Translations under genes and position numbers: made by a program
Assembly (NCBI RefSeq): GCF_003852715.1
Contig: NZ_RIAV01000014.1
Location: forward strand, 1 to 64,000
Direction of reading: 5' to 3'
Origin: Ectobacillus antri
Lineage (GTDB): Bacteria > Bacillota > Bacilli > Bacillales > Bacillaceae_G
Length of the DNA: 64,000 nucleotides
The notes under the pieces: model-generated
The model's database searches: none
What the model saw: only the letters and a program-made list of their open reading frames with translations
What the model was told of the DNA's origin: nothing
In this document: piece by piece, positions 8,127 through 16,974 of the stretch
Position numbering within the stretch: position 1 is the stretch's first letter
Layout of the letters: every line of letters begins with the position of its first letter

Positions 8127-8158
8127 AAAAAGCGATGCACGGTGCGTCGCTTTTTTAT
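8127..8158 (+). terminator. Intrinsic terminator
   Basis: AAAGCGATGCAC pairs with GTGCGTCGCTTT-type sequence, followed by TTTTTT. Confidence 0.8.
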
Positions 8159-8243
8159 GTGTACCAAATTCTACACCGCATGATATATGTCTGATGAGCG
8201 CAAATTAGGGATGCAACATAATTTGCACAGGGGGGAATGCGTG

Positions 8244-8738
8244 ATGAACGATTTTTTTGGATTGTTTGACGATGAAAAAGAAGACATTCGTGAGAGAGAA
8301 GAAATTCGTGAAAGAGATGAACGTCGTGAGCGTACGGATGTTGTAGAAGATGGCAAGCTTCGTCTGCATCAAGAGGAGCTTGATATTCATAAAGACCGTG
8401 TGGATACAGGAGAAGTTATTTTAAGTAAAGAAATTGTGGAAGAACACAAAATTGTTGACGTTCCGGTTATGCATGAGGAAGTCGTTATTGAGAGAAGAGC
8501 TATTGACCATGAGCCTACTGATGAATTTATCAACGCAGAAGAAACAATTCATATTCCAGTGGGCGAAGAGCGTGTAGAGGTTGGTAAGCATACGGTAGTT
8601 ACTGGCGAGGTTTCCGCTTATAAGCGTGCAGTAGAAGACACGCATCATGTGGACGAGGTGCTACGACGTGAGGAAGCGCGCGTTGAAACAACGGGCGAGG
8701 CTCATGTGGTACATGATGAAGAGCCGCGCTACGAATAA
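8244..8738 (+). CDS. YsnF/AvaK-type DUF2382 protein
   Basis: Encodes 164 residues. The DUF2382 pattern is clear: LRLHQEELDIHKDRVDTGEVILSKEIVEEH, VPVMHEEVVIERR, IHIPVGEERVEVGKHTVVTGEV and HHVDEVLRREEARVET. Such proteins (B. subtilis YsnF) are general-stress proteins of unknown activity. The first 35 residues are highly charged, with repeated RE pairs. GGGGGAA before the ATG decides the start. A second, shorter member follows after a terminator. Confidence 0.85.
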   Translation: MNDFFGLFDDEKEDIREREEIRERDERRERTDVVEDGKLRLHQEELDIHKDRVDTGEVILSKEIVEEHKIVDVPVMHEEVVIERRAIDHEPTDEFINAEETIHIPVGEERVEVGKHTVVTGEVSAYKRAVEDTHHVDEVLRREEARVETTGEAHVVHDEEPRYE

Positions 8739-8746
8739 ATGAAGTG

Positions 8747-8777
8747 AAGCACCTCGGCCTTGGCCGGGGTGCTTTTT
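8747..8777 (+). terminator. Intrinsic terminator between two DUF2382 genes
   Basis: AAGCACCTCGGCC pairs with GGCCGGGGTGCTT across a TT loop, followed by a short T-run. Confidence 0.8.
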
Positions 8778-8790
8778 AGGAGGAGTGCCG

Positions 8791-9126
8791 ATGGAAAAGA
8801 TGCAGCTGCATCAAGAGGAATTAGATATTGTGAAGCAATGGGTGGCCACTGGTGATGTTGAGGTGCATAAAGAGGTGATTACCGAGAATCGAACGATTGT
8901 TGTGCCTGTCACGCGTGAAGAACTGGTCATAAAAAATGGCGACGAGGTGATTCGAATTCCTATTTGTGAAGAGCGTGTAGAGGTTGTCAAGCATCCGACT
9001 GTTCTTGAGGATGTCTCCATCTACAGACAACAATACGAAACAGTGCATCATGTCGAGGAGACGCTGCGAAAAGAGGAGTTACATATGGAAACGCGTGGCA
9101 ACGCACAGGTAAAGCAGGAAATATGA
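8791..9126 (+). CDS. Short DUF2382 (YsnF-type) paralogue
   Basis: Encodes 111 residues, essentially one DUF2382 module without the charged N-terminal extension of the preceding gene. LHQEELDIVKQWVATGDVEVHKEV, VPVTREELVI and RIPICEERVEVVKH match its neighbour closely, indicating tandem duplication. AGGAGG ends seven bases before the ATG. A terminator separates the two genes, so read-through or separate promoters are needed. Confidence 0.8.
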   Translation: MEKMQLHQEELDIVKQWVATGDVEVHKEVITENRTIVVPVTREELVIKNGDEVIRIPICEERVEVVKHPTVLEDVSIYRQQYETVHHVEETLRKEELHMETRGNAQVKQEI

Positions 9127-9166
9127 TGATATGTGTCGTATATAGCTCGGCAGAGGAGTGAGTATA

Positions 9167-9697
9167 TTGATTATCATCAAACATCCAACTACCGATGATA
9201 CGGCACATATGCATGAATTGTTTCGTACGGTGATTGTACATACGTTTGAAAGTGAAGGAATTGGACACTTACAAGAGGATTTGGCACAAGAAATCCATCA
9301 AAAGGAAACATACTGGCAGGAATATGTAAATGGCGGCGCACGGTCTTTCTTAGTTGCGACGAAAGGTGCTAAGGTGATAGGGTGCATTGAATACGGAAAA
9401 GCCGGTGAATTTGTGTCTACACATACAAACGGCGCACTAGCGCACCTTGATAAGGTGGGTACTGTTTTTGTGCACCCGGGCCATCAGGGGCAGGGGATTG
9501 GTTCTCAGCTTGTACAGGCAATGCTGAGGCTAATGAAGGAGAGAGGTATACATGAGTTTTGTCTGGATAGCGGCTACAAACGTGCACAGCAAGTTTGGCA
9601 GCAAAAGTTTGGAGAACCAACATATGTACTGACCGATTTTTGGGATGAAGGGTATCATCATATGATTTGGCGAAGAGAAGTAAAGGCATGCCTGTAG
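9167..9697 (+). CDS. GNAT-family N-acetyltransferase
   Basis: Encodes about 176 residues. The acetyl-CoA-binding motif V-F-V-H-P-G-H-Q-G-Q-G-I-G-S-Q (Q/RxxGxG/A) and the following helix are intact. TTG at 9167 is the likely start because AGAGGAG lies eight bases upstream; the GTG at 9158 overlaps that site. The substrate is unknown. The gene converges on the yibE/F pair at a shared terminator. Confidence 0.75.
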   Translation: MIIIKHPTTDDTAHMHELFRTVIVHTFESEGIGHLQEDLAQEIHQKETYWQEYVNGGARSFLVATKGAKVIGCIEYGKAGEFVSTHTNGALAHLDKVGTVFVHPGHQGQGIGSQLVQAMLRLMKERGIHEFCLDSGYKRAQQVWQQKFGEPTYVLTDFWDEGYHHMIWRREVKACL

Positions 9698-9714
9698 CAT
9701 GCCTTTATTTTTTG
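9681..9714. terminator. Bidirectional terminator
   Basis: A 10-bp stem (AAAGGCATGC with GCATGCCTTT) followed by T-rich sequence; it lies between the convergent GNAT and yibE/F genes. Confidence 0.75.
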
Positions 9715-10457
9715 GTTAAAAAGTAAGCTGTCACCCAGGATGTGACGGGAATGGTCAGGGTAACCGCCGTTCCCGCAAACAGAATGGTGAGCATTTCACC
9801 ACTGAATACTTTGGAGTTGATGATTTCCCCAAGCGAATACGTCGCGTCCTTAAACCAAATAAACAATCCCAAATAGCTGCCGAAAAAGGCAAAAAATAAG
9901 GTGTTTGTAGTGGTGCCTAAAATATCCCGCCCAATGCCTAAACCAGACTGATATAAGTCTTTTCTGCTTAGAGAGGGACTTTGCGTATAAATTTCGCGAA
10001 GGGGCGAAGCAATGGAGATTGCCAAATCTACGATGGCCCCGATTGTGCTCATAACGATAACAGACACAGCTATTTTAGAAAAGTCGACGCCGACAAATAG
10101 CGAAAACATGCTGAGCTCGGCGACTTCCTCTTCGCCAAAGCCTTTAATCATAAAGCGATCTGTGAAGGCAACAATACATACAAGCAAAATGACAAATACA
10201 ATCCCCGTCGCCAGCAACGCTGTTTTCGTCTTTACGTTCATACCGTTGATATAAAATAAGCTTACGCAGCTGATAAGGACACTGCCGATGAATGTTATGA
10301 TAACCGGATTTACGGTCGGATCTGCCATGAATAAAATGGAAATAAACAAAATTCCAAAATTGATAAATAATGCGATAAACGACCGCAGCCCTTTTCGTCC
10401 GCCAACAAGCAACATGCAAATAAGGAGTAACATACTTAAGCAAAATAATGTACTCAT
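9705..10457 (-). CDS. YibE/F-like membrane protein, second of pair
   Basis: Encodes 250 residues with about seven transmembrane helices. The central segment VIVMSTIGAIVDLAISIASPLREIYTQSP and the following RDILGTTTNTLFFAFFGSYLGLFIWF match the YibE/F family of polytopic proteins of unknown, probably transport-related, function. Its start overlaps the stop of the upstream paralogue (ATGA), so the two are translationally coupled and may form a heteromer. Confidence 0.8.
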   Translation of the reverse strand: MSTLFCLSMLLLICMLLVGGRKGLRSFIALFINFGILFISILFMADPTVNPVIITFIGSVLISCVSLFYINGMNVKTKTALLATGIVFVILLVCIVAFTDRFMIKGFGEEEVAELSMFSLFVGVDFSKIAVSVIVMSTIGAIVDLAISIASPLREIYTQSPSLSRKDLYQSGLGIGRDILGTTTNTLFFAFFGSYLGLFIWFKDATYSLGEIINSKVFSGEMLTILFAGTAVTLTIPVTSWVTAYFLTKK

Positions 10458-11560
10458 GATGTGCGCCTCTTTCTTTCAATAAAGAAAATGGATATATATA
10501 AAGCGAGCGGTACGGTCAAAACAATCCCAATTCCGCCGGCTAGGGCCCGGGCCAGCTCTAGGGACAAATTCATCGAAAAGGTATAGCCGAGCGGCGCATG
10601 ATTTTTGATGTATAAAATCAGCATAGGAATCGAGCCGCTGATATAAGCAAAAAACAAAATGTTAGTCATCGGTCCCATAATGTCTCTCCCAATCGCTTTT
10701 CCGGAAGTCTTCAGTGCTTGCACGGTAATATCGCGGTTTTTTTCGTACAGCTCGAACATGGAGGCACACATTGTAATTGCGACATCCATCACAGCGCCTA
10801 GCGAGCCAATTAAAATACCTGCCATGAACACCACACGAGGCGGCCTTGTTAAAAACTGCATTTCTTCGTAACGCAGTCCTTTTTCACCCGTTGTTTTCAT
10901 TACGACGTACATAATCAGCAGTGAAATACATGTGCCAAGCAGTGTTGCAATCATCGCCGCATATGTTTTCTCATTTAAGCCATTTACAAGTAATAAAGAG
11001 ACAAAGGTGAATAGAATTGCACTGATGCCGCAAATGAATAATAGACTCGTCCCCGATGTCGTAATATACATATCTAAGGCGTAGGAAAGAAGCACGCTGT
11101 TGACTGCTAAACTAATGAGAGAAAGAAATCCCTGTTTTTTTCCGACTACAAGCAAAGCAAAGATGAAAATCCAGCTGATAATGAGTACGTTCGTATCGCG
11201 TTTGGCATCTTTGATGAGACCAGTTAATTCACCGTTTTGTTGATTGGTGCGAATCGAAACAAATAGCTTGTCACCCGCTGTGTACTTTTGATCATATGCG
11301 CCTGAGATGGAGTACTCATTGCTTAAGTAAATACGCTCGCCCTTGTGCGGACCGTTTTGGAGTTTGGCGGTAATGCGTTGCTTAAAGATCCGATCGCTAT
11401 TGCCATACATATCGGTTACCGTTTCTGCTTCTGCCGATGTTGCTTTTACAACCTTTGCGATGTGTTGTTTATATAAAAAGTCGTTGTGGTTGACGAAAAC
11501 GATAGAGCCGATGAAAAGACAGAGTAATAGTGCATACAGAAAAAAAGATTTGTACTTCAA
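10454..11560 (-). CDS. YibE/F-like membrane protein, first of pair
   Basis: Encodes 368 residues. An N-terminal helix (residues 7-24) is followed by an extracytoplasmic beta-rich domain of about 90 residues (TAKLQNGPHKGERIYLSNEYS), then seven or so helices with GSLGAVMDVAITMCASMFELYEKN and GRDIMGPMTNILFFAYISG, the family signature. The partner gene overlaps by four bases. Function is unknown; co-occurring full-length and short forms suggest one complex. Confidence 0.8.
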   Translation of the reverse strand: MKYKSFFLYALLLCLFIGSIVFVNHNDFLYKQHIAKVVKATSAEAETVTDMYGNSDRIFKQRITAKLQNGPHKGERIYLSNEYSISGAYDQKYTAGDKLFVSIRTNQQNGELTGLIKDAKRDTNVLIISWIFIFALLVVGKKQGFLSLISLAVNSVLLSYALDMYITTSGTSLLFICGISAILFTFVSLLLVNGLNEKTYAAMIATLLGTCISLLIMYVVMKTTGEKGLRYEEMQFLTRPPRVVFMAGILIGSLGAVMDVAITMCASMFELYEKNRDITVQALKTSGKAIGRDIMGPMTNILFFAYISGSIPMLILYIKNHAPLGYTFSMNLSLELARALAGGIGIVLTVPLALYISIFFIERKRRTS

Positions 11561-11770
11561 GAAAAGACCTCCATAACTAATGATACATGTAAGGATAGCA
11601 GGAGTACTTTTGCATCGTCAAGCCGACTTATGTGGGAAGATTGGAGGATTCATCATATACTTCTGTAGCGAATTGCCTTGATAGATCGTTTGTAAAATGG
11701 GGATTGTACCGATTGTGGATAAAGGCCTACATAGCCCTTTATATCACCAAAGGGGGGAAACTGCAGAAGT
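11561..11770. other. Intergenic region, no gene seen
   Basis: About 210 bases with no coding frame. The sequence CTGCAGAAG...CTTCTGCAG at 11761-11785 forms a 9-bp stem at the 3' end of the minus-strand hydrolase gene and may act as a weak terminator. Confidence 0.4.
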
Positions 11771-12550
11771 TCACGCCTTCTGCAGTTCTGAAAGCAAAAC
11801 GCCTTTTTTAGAAAGTGTAATAGGCTTGGTACCGCCTGTTATTTGCTGCGTTGCAAACGAGAATTGAAATCTCGTATGAAAATGTTGTCCGATTGTAAAA
11901 GAAATGATCCCCTGCTCGGGTATGACTACTAGGGAAAGCTGCGTCGGAAACTCGCCGTCCGTTTGTGCTGTTTTTTGTAGGATAGAAAATGCCCTATCTA
12001 CATCAAATGTATGCTCTTTTTCAAGAATGGCATAAGCTGTTTGGTAGCGTTCGCTTCCGCATCCTTGGACGCAGTCGTATGTTTCATGTGCGTAATCGGA
12101 AAGAGGAAAGTTGGTTAAGACCTTGAAACGTTGGTCCTGTGAGCTCATATTTATGTTCGCTCGCCCCGGTTCGACGATGTAAGATACGTTCTTTCCGGCA
12201 ATCATGCTATGTACGCTGTAATGGGGTACATTGACAATCGTTTTTTCTGCTAAAAAAGAGGGCAGGTCGGATAGCTCGATGCGTTCCGTGAGTACATCAT
12301 CAAACAGCCGCATTATATGTACGCAGTTCTTACCGCGGCGATACTTACCTTCCTCACATTCATCCACCATTAACAGGTTCATAAACGTGCCGTTTGCATT
12401 GACGCCAAATGCCGGGAGAAATTGTCCGTTTTCACGCTGCAGGACCAGAAAACCATTGTCTTGCAGAGAAAGCTTAATCGGTCGTTCGCTAATGTCAAAG
12501 TTCATTCCAATCAACGTCTGTGTGCCGTGCCAAACAAAGCTAGTGCACAT
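11771..12550 (-). CDS. Choloylglycine hydrolase-family Ntn hydrolase (linear amide C-N hydrolase)
   Basis: Encodes 259 residues beginning MCTSFVW. Removal of Met exposes Cys2, the nucleophile of bile-salt hydrolases, penicillin V acylases and B. subtilis YxeI-like enzymes. Family features follow: GMNFDI near residue 15 and an AFGVNANGTFMN-type loop. It is shorter than typical bile-salt hydrolases (about 320) and resembles cytosolic Bacillus forms. There is no signal peptide. GGGATG upstream fits the start at 12550; the frame is open further but lacks a ribosome site. The substrate is unknown. Confidence 0.78.
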   Translation of the reverse strand: MCTSFVWHGTQTLIGMNFDISERPIKLSLQDNGFLVLQRENGQFLPAFGVNANGTFMNLLMVDECEEGKYRRGKNCVHIMRLFDDVLTERIELSDLPSFLAEKTIVNVPHYSVHSMIAGKNVSYIVEPGRANINMSSQDQRFKVLTNFPLSDYAHETYDCVQGCGSERYQTAYAILEKEHTFDVDRAFSILQKTAQTDGEFPTQLSLVVIPEQGIISFTIGQHFHTRFQFSFATQQITGGTKPITLSKKGVLLSELQKA

Positions 12551-12602
12551 CTTATCACATCCCTTCACACGAATATTCGACAAAAAGGAAAATATTCCTT
12601 GT

Positions 12603-12637
12603 AAAAAACCGCCCCCAAAAATTAAGGGCGGTTTTCG
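12603..12637 (-). terminator. Terminator of helD
   Basis: A 10-bp stem (AAAACCGCCC with GGGCGGTTTT). On the minus strand it ends in a T-run. It includes the helD stop codon. Confidence 0.8.
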
Positions 12638-14913
12638 TATGTCTCGGCTTTGGCCATTCGCAGCAGCGGCGTGATTTGCTTTGTCGTAAAAATATGCAGC
12701 TCGTGCATGGCTCTTGTGCATACTGTGTAAAACAGCTTACCATCCTGCTCACCGTACACATCGGCAGCAGCATCGCAGACAATCACAGCGTCAAACTCCA
12801 CACCCTTTGCGAGATAAGATGGCAATATGGATACGCCCGGCTCGAAGGAGGACGTTTCCTTTGTAATGAGACGAAGCGAGATAAGCGGCTGTAATTGCTG
12901 ATACATCTGCTTGCTTTCATGCGCTGTTTTGCAAATCACAGCGATGTTTTGGTGACCTGCGCCTTGTAAAGCGGCGATGCGTGTGGCTATTTGTCCAGGC
13001 AGCCCATCAGCAGGGACTTGCTCGACAACAGGCAGAGCACCTTCGCGCTGGAAGGCTTCGATGCGTTCCCCGCCGTCCACAAATTGTCTTGTGAATTCAA
13101 TGATTTGTTTAGTAGAGCGGTAGCTGCGCGTCAGTTCAATAGTTTCCGATTGGTCGTATAAGGAAGAAAGGGTAAACAGGCTGACATGTGCGGATTGGGC
13201 ATGAATGGCTTGGTTCAAGTCACCGAGCACAGTCATTTTCGCAAGCGGAAACAAGCGTTTTAAAAAGGCGAACTGAAACGGTGCGTAGTCCTGTGCCTCA
13301 TCAATAAAAATATGGCGCATTGATGTATTGCGGCGAAAGCCTTCAATTTGCTCTTTTAAATAGATAAACGGCGTGGCATCCTCATATGGCAGGTTGCGGC
13401 GCATCAATTCCTTTGTTGTATAATCACATATATCCTGCCAGTTGGCTGGTAGCTGATCTGTAAACTGTGCAAAGCCAGGTGCAAACAGCTGGGCGTAAAT
13501 CGCCGGTACATCAGCAAAGCGCAGCTTTTTTGCATGTACGTACAGCTTTTTAAAATGCTTGCGCACCACAATGGCCCGCAGCAGCGCTTGCTCGCGCTCA
13601 AAGTCGTTGAAGGTGTGCTCAGAGTAACGCTGCTTGCTTTGCAGTGTTTCATAAGCTTCCTGGAGTGTGTCTTTATCAAGAAGCTCCATTTCTTCTTCGA
13701 CCCAAGGACGCGTGCGCTCACGTTTTTCGTGCTTTTTTAGCTCGCGCTTAATCCAGCGCGCGGTTTCCTCCATACGGCTTGGGAGCGAGTCGACCGGAAC
13801 ACTATAAAAGTATGCCGCAATTTCACGGGCAGTAAGCAAGACCGTGCCGCGAAACTTAATATCCGTAAAGCGCATATCTTGTATTTGTAAATGCGCCGCA
13901 TAGCTGTCAATGAGCTTCATAAAATCGAGCTCTGCTTTATAACGAATAACAGAGCGGCGCACCGCGTCATTGCTGCGCAGCATGTACTCTAGCTGTGTGA
14001 ACGGGTCTTCAAGTGTAAATCCAGTTACCTGATGCGCTAGATAATCTTGAAAGGTGGTTTGCTGCATGTTTTCTTCGCCAAGCTCCGGCAAAACAGTGGA
14101 AACGTAGCTGTTAAAGAGCGGATTTGGTGAAAATAAAATCATTTGATCCGCGCGCAGCGAGCCGCGATAGCGATACAACAGATAGGCAACGCGCTGCAGT
14201 GCTGCTGATGTTTTACCGCTTCCGGCCGCGCCTTGCACGATAAGAAGACGGCTGCTTTCGTTGCGGATAATGAGATTTTGCTCTTTTTGAATGGTGGCGA
14301 CAATATTTTTCATTTGTGTATTGGATTGCTTGCCAAGCACTTCCTGCAGCATCACATCGCCGATTGTCACCCCCGTATCAAACATACCCTCAATTTGCGC
14401 ATTTCGAATCACAAACTGCCGCTTGAGCTGGAGTGTGCCGTGCACAGTGCCGCTCGGGGCTGTATACGCTGCTGGGCCGGCGGCATAATCGTAATACACG
14501 CTTGAAATCGGTGCGCGCCAATCGTATATGAGAAATTCTTCTTGTTCTTCATCATAAAATGAACCGATGCCAAGATAAATGGCTTCAGCCGGTTCGCCTT
14601 CTTCAGCGAAATCAATTCTGCCAAAGTAAGGTGTGTTCATCAAGCGGCGCAACAGTTTAAGCTGATTGGTATAGTGGTGATGGCTGCGCTCGCGCTCGGC
14701 CAGCATTTCTGCCTGTTGTTTAATGCTGGCATGTGTTTCGGCCGCTTCTTCGGCATTGTCAAAGTTAACGGTCACATCCTCCCAAAAGTTTTGGCGGATT
14801 TCCGTTACCTCCGAACGTACAGTGCCGGTTTGTTTTTCAAGTATAGCGGCTTTTGCACGTATCTTTTTCGTTACTTCGTTGACTCGCTGCTGCTCTTGTT
14901 GCCACTCTTGCAT
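12622..14913 (-). CDS. helD: RNA polymerase recycling motor ATPase HelD (UvrD/Rep-like)
   Basis: Encodes 763 residues, close to B. subtilis HelD. The N-terminal coiled coil (to about residue 80) is the arm that enters the secondary channel of RNA polymerase. Walker A is VQGAAGSGKTSAALQR, near residue 235, and later superfamily-1 motifs include FIDEAQDYAPFQ, GDLNQAIHA, LTRSYRSTKQI and LPSYLAKGVEFDAVIV. HelD releases stalled RNA polymerase from nucleic acid using ATP. ATG at 14913 has AAAGGA five bases upstream and is preferred to 14937. Confidence 0.9.
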   Translation of the reverse strand: MQEWQQEQQRVNEVTKKIRAKAAILEKQTGTVRSEVTEIRQNFWEDVTVNFDNAEEAAETHASIKQQAEMLAERERSHHHYTNQLKLLRRLMNTPYFGRIDFAEEGEPAEAIYLGIGSFYDEEQEEFLIYDWRAPISSVYYDYAAGPAAYTAPSGTVHGTLQLKRQFVIRNAQIEGMFDTGVTIGDVMLQEVLGKQSNTQMKNIVATIQKEQNLIIRNESSRLLIVQGAAGSGKTSAALQRVAYLLYRYRGSLRADQMILFSPNPLFNSYVSTVLPELGEENMQQTTFQDYLAHQVTGFTLEDPFTQLEYMLRSNDAVRRSVIRYKAELDFMKLIDSYAAHLQIQDMRFTDIKFRGTVLLTAREIAAYFYSVPVDSLPSRMEETARWIKRELKKHEKRERTRPWVEEEMELLDKDTLQEAYETLQSKQRYSEHTFNDFEREQALLRAIVVRKHFKKLYVHAKKLRFADVPAIYAQLFAPGFAQFTDQLPANWQDICDYTTKELMRRNLPYEDATPFIYLKEQIEGFRRNTSMRHIFIDEAQDYAPFQFAFLKRLFPLAKMTVLGDLNQAIHAQSAHVSLFTLSSLYDQSETIELTRSYRSTKQIIEFTRQFVDGGERIEAFQREGALPVVEQVPADGLPGQIATRIAALQGAGHQNIAVICKTAHESKQMYQQLQPLISLRLITKETSSFEPGVSILPSYLAKGVEFDAVIVCDAAADVYGEQDGKLFYTVCTRAMHELHIFTTKQITPLLRMAKAETYENRP

Positions 14914-14995
14914 AGCATCGCGTCCTTTCCTTTTCATAACCCTTCTAGCATGCTCATAGGATGGAAATATAAACCGCTTTCAAGGGGGCTGTGTG

Positions 14996-15370
14996 ATGGT
15001 TTTTATTTTACTGTTTGCGTGTATAGGCGCCGCTTTTTTCTGCCGTTATATGCATAAAAAGAGAAAGCAGGCCGAGGTTGATTGTCACATGGAAAAGCAA
15101 CAGCTTGCCGCCTATCGTCTGAAAAAGCGAAAACTGGAGGAAATGCGCAATCTCGCTGAAACAATCAACCTACCGAACACTCATTTTATGCACTGGGAAC
15201 GTAAATATGCAGATGTTGTAAAGCAAATTGAACAAACAAAAGAAAATATTAACGTGCGGCAAGCTATTTTGCAAGGAAATCGCTTTTACGAGAAGAAATT
15301 GCTTCACATGTCGTATGCGCTGTTGTTTTTAGCTGCGGTGCTTATGCTGAAAAAATGGCTTGGTGTGTAA
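14996..15370 (+). CDS. Hypothetical protein with two terminal membrane helices
   Basis: Encodes 124 residues: a transmembrane helix at 1-17, a charged coiled-coil-like middle (KKRKQAEVDCHMEKQQLAAYRLKKRKLEEM) and a second helix near the C terminus. AAGGGGG seven bases upstream favours the ATG at 14996 over the overlapping GTG at 14993. It is divergent from helD and convergent with the next gene, only three bases apart with no hairpin between. Family not recognised. Confidence 0.55.
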   Translation: MVFILLFACIGAAFFCRYMHKKRKQAEVDCHMEKQQLAAYRLKKRKLEEMRNLAETINLPNTHFMHWERKYADVVKQIEQTKENINVRQAILQGNRFYEKKLLHMSYALLFLAAVLMLKKWLGV

Positions 15371-15373
15371 GTG

Positions 15374-16075
15374 TTATTGACTAAACACATAGTTGAAGAG
15401 AATATACGTCATAACGAGGGGGAGATCCTCTCCATCAAAGCTGTATTCCCAGCGTGTGATACGCTTGCCGGTGGCAATGACTGTACCTTCACGAAGAACC
15501 TCTGTTTTTGAGCCGATACCGAAGGATTTATAATAATAGGTTGTATCCCCAAGCTGTAAAAACAGACCTTCCTGCAGCTTTACCGCATTTTTTAGGGAAT
15601 AGTCCGTTTTTACACTGCCAATGATCTCGCCATCACGTACAATGTGCCACATCTCGTTCGCTTTCCAAATCGAGCTTTGCTGTTCTACAAACGTAATTTG
15701 CGAATTATCCTGCATCGTAAAGGAAAGGTTCATATACCATTTTCCTTCGCCTTCTAGAATCATAGTGACTACTTTTTGCCACCAGTGCCGATAAAAGCGC
15801 TGATAGGTTGCGATTTGTTCTGTCCCCTTGTAGAGTATTTTTACATTTGTTGCATATTTTTCTCGTGTATAGGTATGCCAGACGTTTTGAGTTGATTTCG
15901 GTACGTAGCGTGCTTCTTGATGCAGCTCCCATAGGCGTATGAAAAATAGCACCAAGGCACCGGCTGGAAATAGTAGTAATGTTAACATTTGTTCCCAGTC
16001 ATAGACCCCTAATATGAAAAAGCGCGCCGTCATAGCAATCGCACCGACAACGAATAATAGCAATAATCGGCCCAA
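15374..16075 (-). CDS. Membrane-anchored protein with tubby/LURP-one-like C-terminal domain
   Basis: Encodes about 233 residues. Two transmembrane helices (roughly residues 3-55) precede a beta-rich domain with the pattern ILYKGTEQIATYQRF, WYMNLSFTMQ, WKANEMWHIVRDGEIIGSVKTD, YYYKSFGIGSKTEV and REGTVIATGKR. This recalls LURP-one/scramblase (tubby C-like) folds; the call is tentative. A TTG at 16075 with GGAGGGG five bases upstream is the best start; the more upstream TTG lacks a site. Confidence 0.5.
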   Translation of the reverse strand: MGRLLLLFVVGAIAMTARFFILGVYDWEQMLTLLLFPAGALVLFFIRLWELHQEARYVPKSTQNVWHTYTREKYATNVKILYKGTEQIATYQRFYRHWWQKVVTMILEGEGKWYMNLSFTMQDNSQITFVEQQSSIWKANEMWHIVRDGEIIGSVKTDYSLKNAVKLQEGLFLQLGDTTYYYKSFGIGSKTEVLREGTVIATGKRITRWEYSFDGEDLPLVMTYILFNYVFSQ

Positions 16076-16262
16076 TTTTTCCCCTCCGTTCAAAACCTCA
16101 GTCTCTTGACTGAGGCTTATGTTTTTTCCAGGCGTATCTAGTTCTGAATGGATAGTAAATATCTTTCCTAAAGTCTCCTAATCTAGATGTTTGTATATGT
16201 TTATATCTGTAAGCTGCGTTTACTCTTACCCCTATATGTAAATCACATAAATTTATACATAA

Positions 16263-16313
16263 AGGTAAAAGAACGTGGAACGGCTAAATCAGTCGTTCCA
16301 CGTTCTTTTACCT
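16263..16313. repeat. Perfect 20-bp inverted repeat, 11-nt loop
   Basis: The arm AGGTAAAAGAACGTGGAACG at 16263-16282 is repeated inverted at 16294-16313. The stem is long and exact, without a U-run beyond it. It could be a mobile palindrome or a bidirectional terminator for whatever once flanked it. Confidence 0.85.
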
Positions 16314-16387
16314 AATGTACGAATCAAAAAGCATCTGCCCTGCCAGATAAAGAGGTTTGGCATCCGAAATTAGATGTGTTTCACATT

Positions 16388-16795
16388 TTATTGACACTCC
16401 CACCCCTAAAGGGGCAAGCTGGCTAACGCCAGTGGGATTCTTGTATGACTTTGCGTTCGCAGTCCATTTCTGTTTTGAACAGCCTACAAGATGAGGGTGT
16501 GCCATCACCCTTCCATAGGCAGTGCGTATAGCACCTATGGCGACTATTCTGTTACCAAATAGCCTAGCTTTTGGTTCTCAAATGTGTTTTAGCGTCTTAT
16601 TCTTGACGACTTAATACATTTTACGGAGTAGAAGAATTTGCTACTCCAACCTCATATGTATTCTGTTTTCAGAGAACATGTCGTTTTAGAGACTTTTGCT
16701 TGTCTATGAACCAAGTATAGCATACAAACATATGTTTTTCTATTGCATCCCACGCCTAAAGGCGGTGCTATTGCACCGTAGTGGGCTTTCCCGTA
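16388..16795 (-). mobile_element. Non-coding IS200/IS605-like derivative with TnpB guide-RNA-like sequence
   Basis: On the minus strand, 16399-16436 matches the right ends and guide-RNA ends of IS605-group elements: outer CCCAC/GTGGG enclosing a TGGCGTTAGCCA hairpin and a CCCCTTTAGGGG hairpin, then GAGTGTCAATA. A second structure with the same design (CCCAC/GTGGG enclosing GGTGC-type and CCTTTAGG palindromes) lies at 16749-16785. The roughly 310 bases between carry no tnpA or tnpB frame. It is most likely a non-autonomous element or solo guide RNA; boundaries are approximate. Confidence 0.5.
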
Positions 16796-16882
16796 TCGCA
16801 AATTCTTTAAAGTGCTAATCAAAATGATCTTATACATCTCATTATAACATAATCGTTTTTCGGAAATGCCTCTGGCGTTTTC

Positions 16883-16896
16883 ATGACAATTGTCAT
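16883..16896. promoter_or_regulatory. Palindromic operator ATGACAATTGTCAT upstream of yvfRSTU
   Basis: A perfect 14-bp palindrome 78 bases before the yvfR start. NarL/LuxR-type regulators bind such dyads, and the operon encodes one (YvfU). It is the likely autoregulatory site, by position only. Confidence 0.5.
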
Positions 16897-16974
16897 CTCT
16901 CTATTGTGACATCACTTACTTTTTATGGAGCTGGGAAACTCATACAATGAAAATAGAACAGTGGAGGTGGAAAA

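Larger units (their letters stand above)
16076..16974. other. 900-bp region between divergent genes: hairpins, IS200/IS605-like remnant, operator
   Basis: No protein gene is supported. It contains an 8-bp hairpin (16096-16115, CCTCAGTC/GACTGAGG), a perfect 20-bp inverted repeat, an IS200/IS605-like remnant and a palindromic operator, each listed separately. Confidence 0.6.
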
